DNA of 64,000 nt, from the NCBI RefSeq assembly GCF_014207185.1, contig NZ_JACHCP010000004.1, positions 248,001 through 312,000 of the forward strand, in the 5' to 3' direction. The notes beneath the pieces were generated by a model, which did no database searches, was not told where the DNA came from, and worked only from the letters and a program-made list of their open reading frames with translations. Positions 1-8,750 of the stretch are shown piece after piece. Every line of letters starts with the position of its first letter. The stretch's first letter is position 1. This DNA is from Rhodanobacter sp. A1T4. Lineage in GTDB: Bacteria; Pseudomonadota; Gammaproteobacteria; Xanthomonadales; Rhodanobacteraceae. Made by a program: the position numbers and the translations under genes.

Positions 1-1
1 T

Positions 2-163
2 TCCGCCGCCGAGCTGACCCGGTTGCTAGCCGACACGGTGGTGATCCAGCCAAAGCACATTGGGTTTCCTGCCCATCGGGTGCGGGAAGCTTTTGGCCTG
101 CCGTCGGGCGACCATCGTGAGTGGATGGGCTCACTACCGCCGGCGGGAACGGTATTGCATTAA
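2..163 (+). CDS. Partial CDS, 3' end of unknown gene
   Basis: An open frame runs from the left edge to a TAA at 161-163 and encodes about 53 residues with ordinary protein-like composition (mixed charged and hydrophobic residues, ending ...AGTVLH). The start lies outside the window. I recognise no family. It lies on the same strand as the carboxypeptidase gene that follows, about 255 bases downstream; that gap holds no other gene. Being a short edge fragment, it could be a chance frame in GC-rich DNA. Confidence 0.35.
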   Translation, partial: SAAELTRLLADTVVIQPKHIGFPAHRVREAFGLPSGDHREWMGSLPPAGTVLH

Positions 164-418
164 AGCCCTGCGGGAGAAACCTTCAAGAGCCCTTTTGTCA
201 GCTGCAGCCCTACGCTGTTACACGGGTCTGGCCGGCGCTGTCTGTTCAGATTGCTTTCGGCAGAAGATTATATCTAACATGGACTTAACTGATCTATCTA
301 AGATATTGCTTCTGGATATTGCGCGCGCTTGCCTATACAGTTGCGTCACGCGGGAATTTGCCGCGGTTCCTTCAGTGGGGAAGCCACGTTGTCCATCGCA
401 TCCGAAAAATCAGGCCAG

Positions 419-1606
419 TTGTTGAATCGGCTGCGGGGAATGATTGCGGCGTCGGCATTTGTTGCCCTCGCCATCGTTTCCAGTGTGGTTCATGCTGGGG
501 GCTACGGCGCCATCGTCATCGATGCGACCACCGGCAAGGTCGTGGAGTCGGTCAATCCCGATGAGCAGATCCATCCTGCCTCGCTGACCAAGATGATGAC
601 GCTTTACCTGACCTTTCAGGCGCTGCAAAGTGGCAAGCTGCAGATCGATCAGCAGATGCCTGTCTCAGCCTGGGCGGCCAACAAGGCGCCAACCAAGCTC
701 GGGCTGCGTAACGGACAAACCGTCTCGGTACAGGACTGCATCCTGGGCATGGTGACTAAATCGGCCAATGATGCAGCCACGGTCATGGCCGAAGGCCTCG
801 GCGGTTCCGAAGCCCACTTCGCCGAAATGATGACCGCACAAGCGCGCCTCCTTGGCATGGCAGACACGAACTTCAATAACGCCTCGGGGCTCCCCGATCC
901 TGATCAGCTGACCACGGCGAACGACATGGTGAAGCTGGCCATGGCGCTGTATCGCGACTTTCCGCAGGACTCGCATTACTTCGCGACCAAGGAATTCGTC
1001 TTCCGGGGTCAGCTGGTGCGTGGCCACAATCACCTGATGGATCGCTATCCGGGCATGGATGGGCTGAAAACCGGTTTCACCGATGCCTCGGGCTTCAATC
1101 TCGCGTCGACTGCTGTCAGGGACGGCCACCGCCTTTTCGGCGTGGTGCTGGGTAGCCGCACCGCGGCCATGCGTGATCAGCTGATGGCTCGCCTGCTGGA
1201 CGATGGTTTTGAGAATCAGCAGACACCCGCCGTGCTGGTCGCCCAGGCGGCCGGCGTGAGGGAGAGCGCGGCGCTGAAGGTGCTGGCTGCGTTGTCGCCC
1301 ATCGCCACGGCGCAGGCCGATACCTTGCCAGCGACGCGGCCGATGCCGAGGCGTAACCACCGCAACATCAAGAATGCTCCTGTTGTTGCCGTTGCTCGGC
1401 GTGATCGCCACAACGGAAAGGGTGCTCCTGTTGTCCTCGCTCGTCGTGATCGTCACAACAGTAAGAGTGCCCCAGTTGTTGCCCGTCGTGCCGGCACATG
1501 CCCACGTCCTGGCGCGCATGCCGGCACCTGCCCACACCGCAGTCGGGCGACGAAACTCGCTGACCGAACCGGTAGCAAGAAACCGCCAAGTTTGGCCCCC
1601 GCGTGA
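419..1606 (+). CDS. D-alanyl-D-alanine carboxypeptidase (PBP5/6-like, S11)
   Basis: Serine peptidase that trims terminal D-Ala from peptidoglycan stem peptides in the periplasm. All three penicillin-binding motifs are visible. Counted from the TTG at 419, SLTK is at about residues 55-58, SAN at 115-117 and KTG at 217-219. An N-terminal signal peptide (basic n-region LNRLRG, hydrophobic core, VHA end) supports a start at TTG 419 or 422; the ATG at 440 has no properly spaced ribosome site and would lose the basic n-region. The C-terminal part is odd. Instead of the usual PBP5 beta domain and amphipathic anchor, the last ~85 residues are Arg/His/Lys-rich, with a degenerate repeat of the APVV-ARRDRHN type. 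It ends at a terminator shared with metK. Family call sure; exact paralogue (dacA/dacC) not resolved. Confidence 0.9.
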   Translation: MLNRLRGMIAASAFVALAIVSSVVHAGGYGAIVIDATTGKVVESVNPDEQIHPASLTKMMTLYLTFQALQSGKLQIDQQMPVSAWAANKAPTKLGLRNGQTVSVQDCILGMVTKSANDAATVMAEGLGGSEAHFAEMMTAQARLLGMADTNFNNASGLPDPDQLTTANDMVKLAMALYRDFPQDSHYFATKEFVFRGQLVRGHNHLMDRYPGMDGLKTGFTDASGFNLASTAVRDGHRLFGVVLGSRTAAMRDQLMARLLDDGFENQQTPAVLVAQAAGVRESAALKVLAALSPIATAQADTLPATRPMPRRNHRNIKNAPVVAVARRDRHNGKGAPVVLARRDRHNSKSAPVVARRAGTCPRPGAHAGTCPHRSRATKLADRTGSKKPPSLAPA

Positions 1607-1675
1607 GCAGATAATCGTCGGCTTCGTGTCGATTGCAGCCGGATAGGATGATCGAATTCAGAAGGCTGAAATAAC

Positions 1676-1706
1676 AAAAACCCCGCGGGCAACCGCGGGG
1701 TTTTTG
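1676..1706. terminator. Bidirectional intrinsic terminator between dac and metK
   Basis: A GC-rich stem (CCCCGCGG, loop, CCGCGGGG) is flanked by A5 on the left and T5 on the right, so it can stop transcription in both directions. It sits between the 3' ends of the convergent carboxypeptidase and metK genes. Confidence 0.9.
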
Positions 1707-1729
1707 TTTGGCCAGTTCGGCAACAGCGA

Positions 1730-2956
1730 TTACTTGCGGCGGGCGTCCGCGGCTTTCTTGTCCAGACCGCTGTCGGCGCGCAGGGCGTCGGCCTTGTCGG
1801 TCTTCTCCCACGAGAACGTGGTGTAGCTTTCGCCGTTGGCACCCTTGACCAGCTGCGGGATGCGGCCGAAGTGGCCATTGCTGGCGGTCTGCTGGTACAT
1901 CGGGTGGATCAGATCGAGCATCTTGATGATGCCGTACGGACGCAGGTCGAAATGCTTGCGGATCAGCTTCTCGATCTTGTCGTCGCCGATCTTGCCTGTG
2001 CCGAAGGTGGTGACCGAGATCGAGGTGGGCTCGGCCACGCCGATCGCATAGCTGACCTGGATCTCGCAGCGATCGGCCAGGCCGGCAGCGACAATGTTCT
2101 TGGCCACGTAGCGAGCGGCATAGGCTGCCGAACGATCAACCTTGGACGGATCCTTGCCCGAGAATGCGCCACCGCCGTGGCGGGCCCAGCCGCCGTAGGT
2201 GTCGACGATGATCTTGCGGCCGGTCAGGCCGCAATCGCCTACCGGTCCACCGATGACGAACTTGCCAGTCGGGTTGATGTGGAACTTGGTGCCCTTGTGC
2301 AGCAGCTTGGCCGGCAACACCGGCTTCAGGATCAGCTCACGCACGCCTTCGATCAGGTCCTTCTGCTTGACGCTTGGGTCGTGCTGGGTCGACAGCACCA
2401 CGGCGTCGATCGCCACGGCCACGTCGTTCTCGTAGCGTAGGGTGACCTGGCTCTTGGCGTCCGGGCGCAGCCACGGCAGCGGGGAATTCTTCTTTTTGCG
2501 GACCTTGGTCTGCTGTTCAACCAGGCGATGCGCGTAGTGGATCGCCGCCGGCATGTATTCGCTGGTTTCGTTGGTGGCGTAGCCAAACATCAGGCCCTGG
2601 TCGCCGGCGCCCTGTTCTTCGGGCTTCTTGCGATCCACGCCCTGGTTGATGTCGGGTGACTGCTTGCCGATCAGGTTGAGCACGCCGCAGGTCTCGCCGT
2701 CGAAGCCCACCTCGGACGAGTCGTAGCCGATGTCCACGATCACCTTGCGGGTCAGTGCTTCCAGATCGATCCATGCGCTGGTGGTGATCTCGCCGGCGAC
2801 GATCGCCACGCCAGTCTTCACCATGGTTTCGCAGGCAACGCGGGCGCGCGGGTCCTGCGCAAGGATTGCGTCGAGCACGGCGTCGGAGATCTGGTCGGCA
2901 ACTTTGTCCGGATGGCCTTCGGAGACCGATTCGGAGGTGAACAGGTGGCTGGACAT
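1730..2956 (-). CDS. metK: S-adenosylmethionine synthetase
   Basis: Makes S-adenosylmethionine from methionine and ATP in the cytoplasm. The 408-residue product starts [18 protein letters not shown], the family signature with the catalytic histidine in GHPDK. It also has the [15 protein letters not shown] segment (phosphate binding) and the IGVAEPTS-type central motif. It is slightly longer than the E. coli enzyme (384 aa), with a lysine-rich insertion ([11 protein letters not shown]) as in other Xanthomonadales. The ATG at 2956 follows an AAAGGAT ribosome site. metE lies upstream on the same strand with a terminator between, so metK probably has its own promoter. Both genes serve the methionine/SAM cycle. 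Confidence 0.97.
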   Translation of the reverse strand: MSSHLFTSESVSEGHPDKVADQISDAVLDAILAQDPRARVACETMVKTGVAIVAGEITTSAWIDLEALTRKVIVDIGYDSSEVGFDGETCGVLNLIGKQSPDINQGVDRKKPEEQGAGDQGLMFGYATNETSEYMPAAIHYAHRLVEQQTKVRKKKNSPLPWLRPDAKSQVTLRYENDVAVAIDAVVLSTQHDPSVKQKDLIEGVRELILKPVLPAKLLHKGTKFHINPTGKFVIGGPVGDCGLTGRKIIVDTYGGWARHGGGAFSGKDPSKVDRSAAYAARYVAKNIVAAGLADRCEIQVSYAIGVAEPTSISVTTFGTGKIGDDKIEKLIRKHFDLRPYGIIKMLDLIHPMYQQTASNGHFGRIPQLVKGANGESYTTFSWEKTDKADALRADSGLDKKAADARRK

Positions 2957-3003
2957 CGGGTTTATATCCTTTCGTTCGGATAGAGAGATAAAAGAAGTCG
3001 GGC

Positions 3004-3032
3004 ATCATACAACGCCGCTTCCCTTTTTGCAG
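3004..3032 (-). promoter_or_regulatory. Candidate metK promoter
   Basis: On the minus strand a TATGAT hexamer (3004-3009) resembles a sigma70 -10 box. The -35 region about 17 bases upstream is poor (CTGCAA). It lies between the metE terminator and the metK start. I see no SAM riboswitch in this leader. Weak call. Confidence 0.3.
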
Positions 3033-3196
3033 CCCGATGCCGTTTTCGGGGCGGCGGGATTGGGCGCGTGTTCAGCCGTTTGGACGGCTGTTTAGCGTTT
3101 TGAAGGTATGTCGCGGAAACCATCCTCGAAACAATAAGCGGCTTTGATGACAAGCTTTGCATCGAGCATCTTGCCATGCGACCCGTTGCGGGACGT

Positions 3197-3236
3197 TAAA
3201 AGAGCCCTCCCGCCGATGCGGCTGGCGAGAGGGTCG
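3197..3236 (-). terminator. Intrinsic terminator after metE
   Basis: Read on the minus strand just after the metE stop: a stem CCCTCTCGCC / GGCGGGAGGG with a loop of about nine bases, followed by CTCTTTT. It separates metE from metK. Confidence 0.8.
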
Positions 3237-3248
3237 CATCAGTTTCAA

Positions 3249-5540
3249 TTACACCAAGAGTTTCAGCTCGGCACGCAGCTGCTGCGCGCTGGTCACCATG
3301 TGCTGCAGTGCCTGTTCCACCTCAGGCCAACCCCGCGTCTTGAGGCCGCAATCGGGGTTGATCCAAAGCTGCTCCGGCTGCAGCACGTCCAGCGCCTTGT
3401 GCAGCAGATCGAGCATTTCCGAGGAATCCGGCACACGCGGAGAGTGGATGTCGTAAACACCCGGGCCGATGCCGTTGGGGTAGCGGAAGCGGACGAACGC
3501 GTCGAGCAGTTCCATGCGTGAACGGCTCGTCTCGATCGAGATCACGTCGGCATCCATGGCCGCTACAGCCTCGATGATGTCGTTGAACTCCGAATAACAC
3601 ATGTGGGTATGGATCTGCGTTGCGTCGCGCACGCCGCCGGCGGTGATGCGGAAACACTCGACGGCCCATGCCAGATAGCTGGGCCAGTCGGCACGCCGCA
3701 GCGGCAGGCCTTCGCGTAGTGCCGGTTCGTCGATCTGGATTACGCGAATGCCGGCTGCTTCAAGGTCGTGTACCTCATCGCGGAGTGCCAGGGCGATCTG
3801 TCGGCAGACGGTTTCGCGCGGGAGATCATCACGCACGAATGACCACTGCAGCATGGTTACTGGCCCGGTCAGCATGCCCTTCATCGGCTTGTCGGTCAGC
3901 GATTGTGCGTAGCGCGACCAGCGTACCGTCATCGGCGCAGGGCGGGCGATGTCGCCGAAAATCACCGGCGGCTTCACGCAGCGCGAACCGTAGCTTTGCA
4001 CCCAGCCGAGCTTGGTGAACAGATAGCCGTCCAATTGCTCGCCGAAGTATTCGACCATGTCGTTGCGTTCGGGCTCGCCGTGCACCAGCACATCCAGGCC
4101 GATGTGCTCCTGGAAACGGACGACGCGTTCAACCTCCGCTTCAAGCACTGCGTCGTAGCCGGCGTCATCCAGCTGGCCGGCGCGGTGCGCGGCGCGGGCC
4201 TTGCGCAGCGCGTCGGTTTGCGGAAAAGAGCCGATCGTGGTGGTTGGCACCGGCGGCAATACCAGCGTTTCGGACTGGACGATGCTGCGCGTGGCATACG
4301 CAGATCGGCGCAGCGGGGCCTGCGGCCCGAGCGCACGCAACCGGGCGCGCACGCCGACATCGACAATGCCAGGTGCTTGCGACTGCGCCTTCAGCAACGA
4401 CTGTTGTGCGGCGAGCGCGGCATTGGCTTCCGGTATGCCGACCAGCGCATCGGCATAGACGCGCAGCTCCTCGAGCTTCTGCCGCGCAAAGGCCATGGCG
4501 GCGCGGCGCGGCGCATCGAGCGCGTTTTCGGCGTTTAGATCGATCGGCACGTGCAGCAACGAACACGAGGGAGCGATCCACAAACGTTCGCTGCCGATGC
4601 GAGCATGCGCTTTTTTGAGAAGCGCGGTCACGCGATCGGGTCGGCTGCGCCAGATATTGCGGCCATCGACCACGCCAGCGCTGAGTACTTGCCCTTCCGG
4701 CAGCGCATCGAGCACAGCATCGAGCTGTTCCGGTGCACGTACAAGGTCGATATGCAGGCCATCCACCGGCAAGCTGGTCGCCAGCTTCAGGTTGTCGCCC
4801 AGTGCGCCGAAATAGCTGGCCAGCAGCAGATGTGGCGTGCGTGCGGTGGCCAGGGTCGCATAAGCCTGACGATAGGCGGCGTGGTCGTCAGCATCGAGAT
4901 CGAGTACCAGGCATGGCTCGTCCAACTGCACCCATTCCGCGCCGGCATCGGCGAGTTGCCCAAGCAGCTCGATATAGGCGAGGACCAAGGCGTCGAGCAA
5001 GGCCAGGCGATCGCTGCCATCGACGCTTTTTGAAAGCAGCAAAAACGACACAGGACCAAGCAGAACCGGGCGCGCCTTGTGACCCTGGGCCTGTGCTTCG
5101 TAGAATTCGGCCAGCGGCTTGTTGGCATTCAGGGCGAAGCGCTGGCCAGCTTCGAGTTCCGGCACCAGATAGTGGTAGTTGGTGTCGAACCACTTGGTCA
5201 TTTCCAGCGCATGCAGATCATGGCCTCCGCGCTTGTGGCCGCGGGCCATCGCGAAATAGCCGTCCAGATGATTTTCATCGAATACCGGTCGGTAGCGCGA
5301 TGGTATGGCGTCGAAAAGCACCGCGGTATCCAGCACGTGGTCATACAGGCTGAAGTCGTTGCACGGCACCACATCGGCGCCGGCATCCACCGCCAGCTGC
5401 CAGTGTCGTTGCCGCAGCATCGCGGCCGTGTCGAGTAGTGCCTCGGCGCTGGTGTCGCCGCGCCAGTGCGATTCGAGCGAGCGTTTCAGCTCGCGTTTGA
5501 GTCCGATGCGTGGAAAACCGGAATAGGTAACGAGTGACAT
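3249..5540 (-). CDS. metE: Cobalamin-independent methionine synthase
   Basis: Transfers the methyl group of 5-methyltetrahydropteroyl-tri-L-glutamate to homocysteine without B12. The product from the ATG at 5540 is 763 residues, usual for MetE, and starts MSLVTYSGFPRIGLKRELK. Zinc ligands are visible in IHTHMCYSEF (His and Cys) and NPDCGLKTR (Cys near the C-terminus). The start is fixed by a GAGGAA site upstream. The reading frame stays open another 124 codons upstream, but that stretch is the leader RNA and riboswitch, not protein. A cobalamin riboswitch upstream fits the known logic of shutting off MetE when B12 is available, which implies a B12-dependent MetH elsewhere. Confidence 0.97.
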   Translation of the reverse strand: MSLVTYSGFPRIGLKRELKRSLESHWRGDTSAEALLDTAAMLRQRHWQLAVDAGADVVPCNDFSLYDHVLDTAVLFDAIPSRYRPVFDENHLDGYFAMARGHKRGGHDLHALEMTKWFDTNYHYLVPELEAGQRFALNANKPLAEFYEAQAQGHKARPVLLGPVSFLLLSKSVDGSDRLALLDALVLAYIELLGQLADAGAEWVQLDEPCLVLDLDADDHAAYRQAYATLATARTPHLLLASYFGALGDNLKLATSLPVDGLHIDLVRAPEQLDAVLDALPEGQVLSAGVVDGRNIWRSRPDRVTALLKKAHARIGSERLWIAPSCSLLHVPIDLNAENALDAPRRAAMAFARQKLEELRVYADALVGIPEANAALAAQQSLLKAQSQAPGIVDVGVRARLRALGPQAPLRRSAYATRSIVQSETLVLPPVPTTTIGSFPQTDALRKARAAHRAGQLDDAGYDAVLEAEVERVVRFQEHIGLDVLVHGEPERNDMVEYFGEQLDGYLFTKLGWVQSYGSRCVKPPVIFGDIARPAPMTVRWSRYAQSLTDKPMKGMLTGPVTMLQWSFVRDDLPRETVCRQIALALRDEVHDLEAAGIRVIQIDEPALREGLPLRRADWPSYLAWAVECFRITAGGVRDATQIHTHMCYSEFNDIIEAVAAMDADVISIETSRSRMELLDAFVRFRYPNGIGPGVYDIHSPRVPDSSEMLDLLHKALDVLQPEQLWINPDCGLKTRGWPEVEQALQHMVTSAQQLRAELKLLV

Positions 5541-5744
5541 AAAAATTCCTCTTGCATGATGGGCAAAGAGGAACGAAGGGTGGCCAGCACCATCGCTGCG
5601 CCGTTGACCTTCGCCCCCGCGGGCGAACCGGCGCTTTCGCGGGACGTGCAGAACCATTGCGCTGGCCTTGGACACGGCGACGCGATGGCTCCGGTGCTTC
5701 CCCGCGGAAACGCCAGGTCGGACGGACACGCGTTGCCGCGCATC

Positions 5745-5925
5745 CGGCTGAGGCAGGTATTCGGGCTCGTGGACGTTGAGCTTGCATCTACTGTCCGTCG
5801 CTTCCCGGGGTGTTTGCCCAGTGCCTGTGACGGAGGTCGTTTCCACATACCGCTGCGGGGCAGCGCCGGCTTGATACCGGCTTCCCTTTTCATTCCATCT
5901 TTGTATTCGCATAGAAAGATGAAAA
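5745..5925 (-). promoter_or_regulatory. Cobalamin riboswitch (metE leader)
   Basis: Read on the minus strand, the leader holds the classic AdoCbl aptamer landmarks in order: GGGAAGCCGGT, then GCCGGCGCTGCCCCGC, a CACTGGG segment, GGGAAGCGAC, and the B12 box AGCCCGAATACCTGCC (about 5752-5766). The aptamer is followed by about 200 bases of leader before the metE ATG, room for an expression platform. Known members repress metE when adenosylcobalamin binds. Ends are approximate. Confidence 0.9.
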
Positions 5926-5992
5926 CCTTCAGCGAAGCTGAAGTTAGCCCTGTGGAGGGCTCAAGTCAACGGCGCTTCCAATCTCGTGCAGG

Positions 5993-6952
5993 TCAGGAAT
6001 GCTTGCCGGGATGGACCAACTGCAGGTCCCGATCCTCTACAGGCTCGTGGTCCTGGATGAAGCTGAGGATGTCTGCCAGAGTCGGCGCGTGGTCGCGCAG
6101 CGGTCGCGACATCGCGAACAGCAGCGGCGAATGGCCGATGTTGGGATAGAGCTTGAGCGTGACGTCCTCATGCCGGGCCAGCATGGCCTTGTCCAGCGAA
6201 AGCGCATTGGAGGGATCGACCTCATGATCACCGGTGCCCTGCAGCAGCAGCATCGGCGGCTCGTAGCCGCTGACAAACAGGACGGGTTGCGCCTGCGCCT
6301 GGTCGGCAGAGGCGCGCCCGAACGTGCCCAGCATGTCCTTTTCGTAGGCCGGAATCGGCATGAAGTCGTAAACCCCCGCCAGCCCGATAAATCCGGCCAG
6401 ATCATGCGGCTTCATGCCGTACGGTGATAACCATCGAGGGTCGGTCGCCAATAGCGCCGCGATCTGGCCGCCGGCGGAGTGGCCCATCACGAAGATCTCT
6501 CGCGGGTCGCTGCCCAGAGCAACCGCATGTGCGTGGGCCCATGCCACGGCGCGCGCGCCATCCTGCATAAAGCCGTTCATCCTTACCAGCGGGTATTTGC
6601 GGTAGTCCGGTATCACCACGATCACACCTCGCGCGGCCAGCGCCGTGCCGACGAAGCGATACCACTGGCGCTTGCCGTGGGTCCAGTCACCGCCGTAGAA
6701 GAAGACCACAATCGGAGCATGGGCCATGGCCGAATGCCCGTCGTGCTCCGGCAGATAGACGTCGAGCGCCAGATCGTGCGTGGCGTCGAACACGATATTG
6801 CGCTGCTGCTCGATACCACGATGCTGGTCGGTGCTGTTGAGTCCTGCGAATAACGTGGCCCTGCAGCCCCCGAGCAACAGAATGCTTGCCAGGAGCAGGC
6901 CGCCAGCCAGGTATTGCGCAACGAGTGGGAAGGGCGTCCGGCGCAACGTCAT
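5993..6952 (-). CDS. Lipoprotein alpha/beta-hydrolase (BD-FAE/carboxylesterase-like)
   Basis: A 319-residue esterase-type hydrolase. A signal peptide ends in the lipobox LLLGGC (Cys ~30), so it is probably lipid-anchored on the outer or inner membrane. The hydrolase fold is shown by an oxyanion-hole segment FFYGGDW in place of HGG, the nucleophile elbow GHSAGG, and later GTGDHEVD and NIGHSP segments that can supply the catalytic Asp and His. Substrate unknown. It stands alone between the metE riboswitch and dusB, on the same strand as both. Confidence 0.8.
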   Translation of the reverse strand: MTLRRTPFPLVAQYLAGGLLLASILLLGGCRATLFAGLNSTDQHRGIEQQRNIVFDATHDLALDVYLPEHDGHSAMAHAPIVVFFYGGDWTHGKRQWYRFVGTALAARGVIVVIPDYRKYPLVRMNGFMQDGARAVAWAHAHAVALGSDPREIFVMGHSAGGQIAALLATDPRWLSPYGMKPHDLAGFIGLAGVYDFMPIPAYEKDMLGTFGRASADQAQAQPVLFVSGYEPPMLLLQGTGDHEVDPSNALSLDKAMLARHEDVTLKLYPNIGHSPLLFAMSRPLRDHAPTLADILSFIQDHEPVEDRDLQLVHPGKHS

Positions 6953-7049
6953 CGTTTTCGGGCGTCAAAGGCACAACGGTAAGAGTGAACACCGATGATG
7001 CGCCGATCCCGTCGCAAGTGGTTGCGATGGCCGTTGTTTGACGCTTCGT

Positions 7050-8036
7050 CTAGGCGGCCAAACGCACGCCGGCACTCAGCGCCGCAAAATAGTCACGGGT
7101 AAGCCGCAGCTGCGTCTCGGCCGATTCGGCGCGATTGACCACTTGCCGAAATGCCATGTTCTCCGGCCGGTCCTTGGCATACCAGCCCAAATGCTTGCGT
7201 GCGATGCGCACGCCGGCCAGTTCGCCGTAAAACGCGTAGAGCTGTTCCAGATGGCCGATCAAGATTGCGCTGACCTCCGCCGGCGCAGGTTCGGGCAACA
7301 GCTCGCCGGTGGCGAGGTAATGCGCGATCTCGCGGAAGATCCAGGGTCGCCCCTGCGCGCCGCGGCCGATCATCACCGCATCGGCTCCGGTGAGGTCGAG
7401 TACATGTCGAGCCTGTTGCGGTGTCGTCACGTCGCCGTTGGCCAGCACCGGAATACGCACGGCGGCTTTCACCGCGGTGATGGTGTCGTACTCGGCATTG
7501 CCTTCATATTTGTCCGCGCGCGTGCGCCCATGCACGGCGAGCGCGGCGATGCCGCTGTCTTCGGCGATGCGGGCAATGGTCAGCGCGTTTTTGTTCTGGC
7601 GATCCCAGCCGGTACGGATCTTCAGGGTTACGGGTACGTCGACTGCCTCGACCACGGCCCTGACGATGCGCGCCACCAACGGCTCATCTTGCAGCAGCGC
7701 AGAACCGGACCACACGTTGCATACTTTCTTCGCCGGGCAACCCATGTTGATGTCGATCAGCTGGGCACCGTTGGCGACATTGAAACGCGCTGCTTCGGCC
7801 AGCATCACCGGGTCGTAGCCTGCGATCTGCACGCTGACGGGTTCGGGTTCGCCGACGTGATCCATCCGCTGCAGGGACTTGCGCGTGTGCCACAGCAGCG
7901 GATCCGCATTGGTCATTTCCGACACAGCCAAACCCGCGCCCAGCCGTTTGCACAGCAGGCGGAAAGGCTTGTCGGTAACGCCGGCCATCGGGGCGAGTAC
8001 CACCGGCGGGTCGATGCGGTAAGGGCCGATCTGCAT
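7050..8036 (-). CDS. dusB: tRNA-dihydrouridine synthase B
   Basis: Flavoenzyme reducing uridine to dihydrouridine in tRNA D-loops. The 328-residue product has the FMN-barrel start VVLAPMAGVTD, the DusB-type catalytic segment DINMGCPAKKVC (active-site Cys), KIRTGWD, HGRTR and the C-terminal phosphate-binding IGRGAQGRPW. The AKKVC version of the motif points to DusB over DusA. No fis gene follows it, unlike the usual enteric dusB-fis operon; the next gene on that side is the esterase. Confidence 0.93.
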   Translation of the reverse strand: MQIGPYRIDPPVVLAPMAGVTDKPFRLLCKRLGAGLAVSEMTNADPLLWHTRKSLQRMDHVGEPEPVSVQIAGYDPVMLAEAARFNVANGAQLIDINMGCPAKKVCNVWSGSALLQDEPLVARIVRAVVEAVDVPVTLKIRTGWDRQNKNALTIARIAEDSGIAALAVHGRTRADKYEGNAEYDTITAVKAAVRIPVLANGDVTTPQQARHVLDLTGADAVMIGRGAQGRPWIFREIAHYLATGELLPEPAPAEVSAILIGHLEQLYAFYGELAGVRIARKHLGWYAKDRPENMAFRQVVNRAESAETQLRLTRDYFAALSAGVRLAA

Positions 8037-8144
8037 AGGGCCATTGTAAAGGCTGCGGCGGCGTCCGTCTGCGATGAACCGGGCGATCGGTTGCTGACAC
8101 GCGCAGTGCTATCGTGCTGCCACCTTTCCTGTGGACGTCGTTCC

Positions 8145-8750
8145 ATGTTCCTGCGCAAAATTTTCTTCAGTCTGCTGTTGCTGCCCGCGCTCGCTTTTGC
8201 GCATAACCCAGACAAGCACGGTGCCAATGGCGGCGCGCGTGGCCTGCGCAATGTCACCGTGTTGATTGTCCGGCATGCCGAGAAGCCGGATGAGGGCAGC
8301 GGTTTGAGCGCTCGCGGCGAGCAACGCGCCCAGGCCTATGCCAGCTATTTCGCCCCGCTGCGGCTCGATGGCGATCAAACGCTATTGCCCCAGCGCTTGA
8401 TCGCTACCAGTGACAGCAAATCCAGCGCACGTCCCCGGTTGACGCTGACGCCGCTTGCCGAGCGTTTGCAACTGCCATTGGAGCAACCGTATGCCGATGA
8501 ACAAGTCGACAAACTGGTTAAATCCTTGCGCAAGGAAAATCAGGCGGCGGTAGTTCTCATTGCGTGGCATCACGGTCATATCGCCGATCTAATCGACAGC
8601 TTCGGTGGCGATACTCAGAGCTTGCTGGGCAGCAATAAATGGCCGGGCGATGTGTACAACTGGCTCATCGTGCTGCACTTCGATGAGCACGGTCGGCTGA
8701 TTGCTTCAGCCAGCCAGCGGGTGCAGGAACATCTGCTGCCGGGCGACTGA
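8145..8750 (+). CDS. Exported histidine phosphatase superfamily protein
   Basis: A 201-residue protein with a clear signal peptide (MFLRKIFFSLLLLPALAFA), so probably periplasmic. The mature part carries the branch-1 histidine phosphatase signature as VRHAEKP (RHG variant with the phosphorylated His), and a second histidine pair in AWHHGHIADL where the family has its other catalytic His. Substrate unknown. Its TGA abuts the last codon of the convergent transporter gene, with no spacer or terminator. Confidence 0.75.
   Translation: MFLRKIFFSLLLLPALAFAHNPDKHGANGGARGLRNVTVLIVRHAEKPDEGSGLSARGEQRAQAYASYFAPLRLDGDQTLLPQRLIATSDSKSSARPRLTLTPLAERLQLPLEQPYADEQVDKLVKSLRKENQAAVVLIAWHHGHIADLIDSFGGDTQSLLGSNKWPGDVYNWLIVLHFDEHGRLIASASQRVQEHLLPGD

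Noticed and set aside
2957-3196. SAM or SAH riboswitch upstream of metK
   Set aside because: I looked for SAM-I/II and SAH aptamer motifs and found only a short hairpin (3072-3089) without conserved boxes.
5541-5912. N-terminal extension of MetE by 124 residues
   Set aside because: The stretch is the cobalamin riboswitch leader, and the ATG at 5540 has a proper ribosome site and the family N-terminus.
7038-8144. Long plus-strand frame ahead of the histidine phosphatase
   Set aside because: Antisense shadow of dusB; the phosphatase has its own ATG and signal peptide at 8145.
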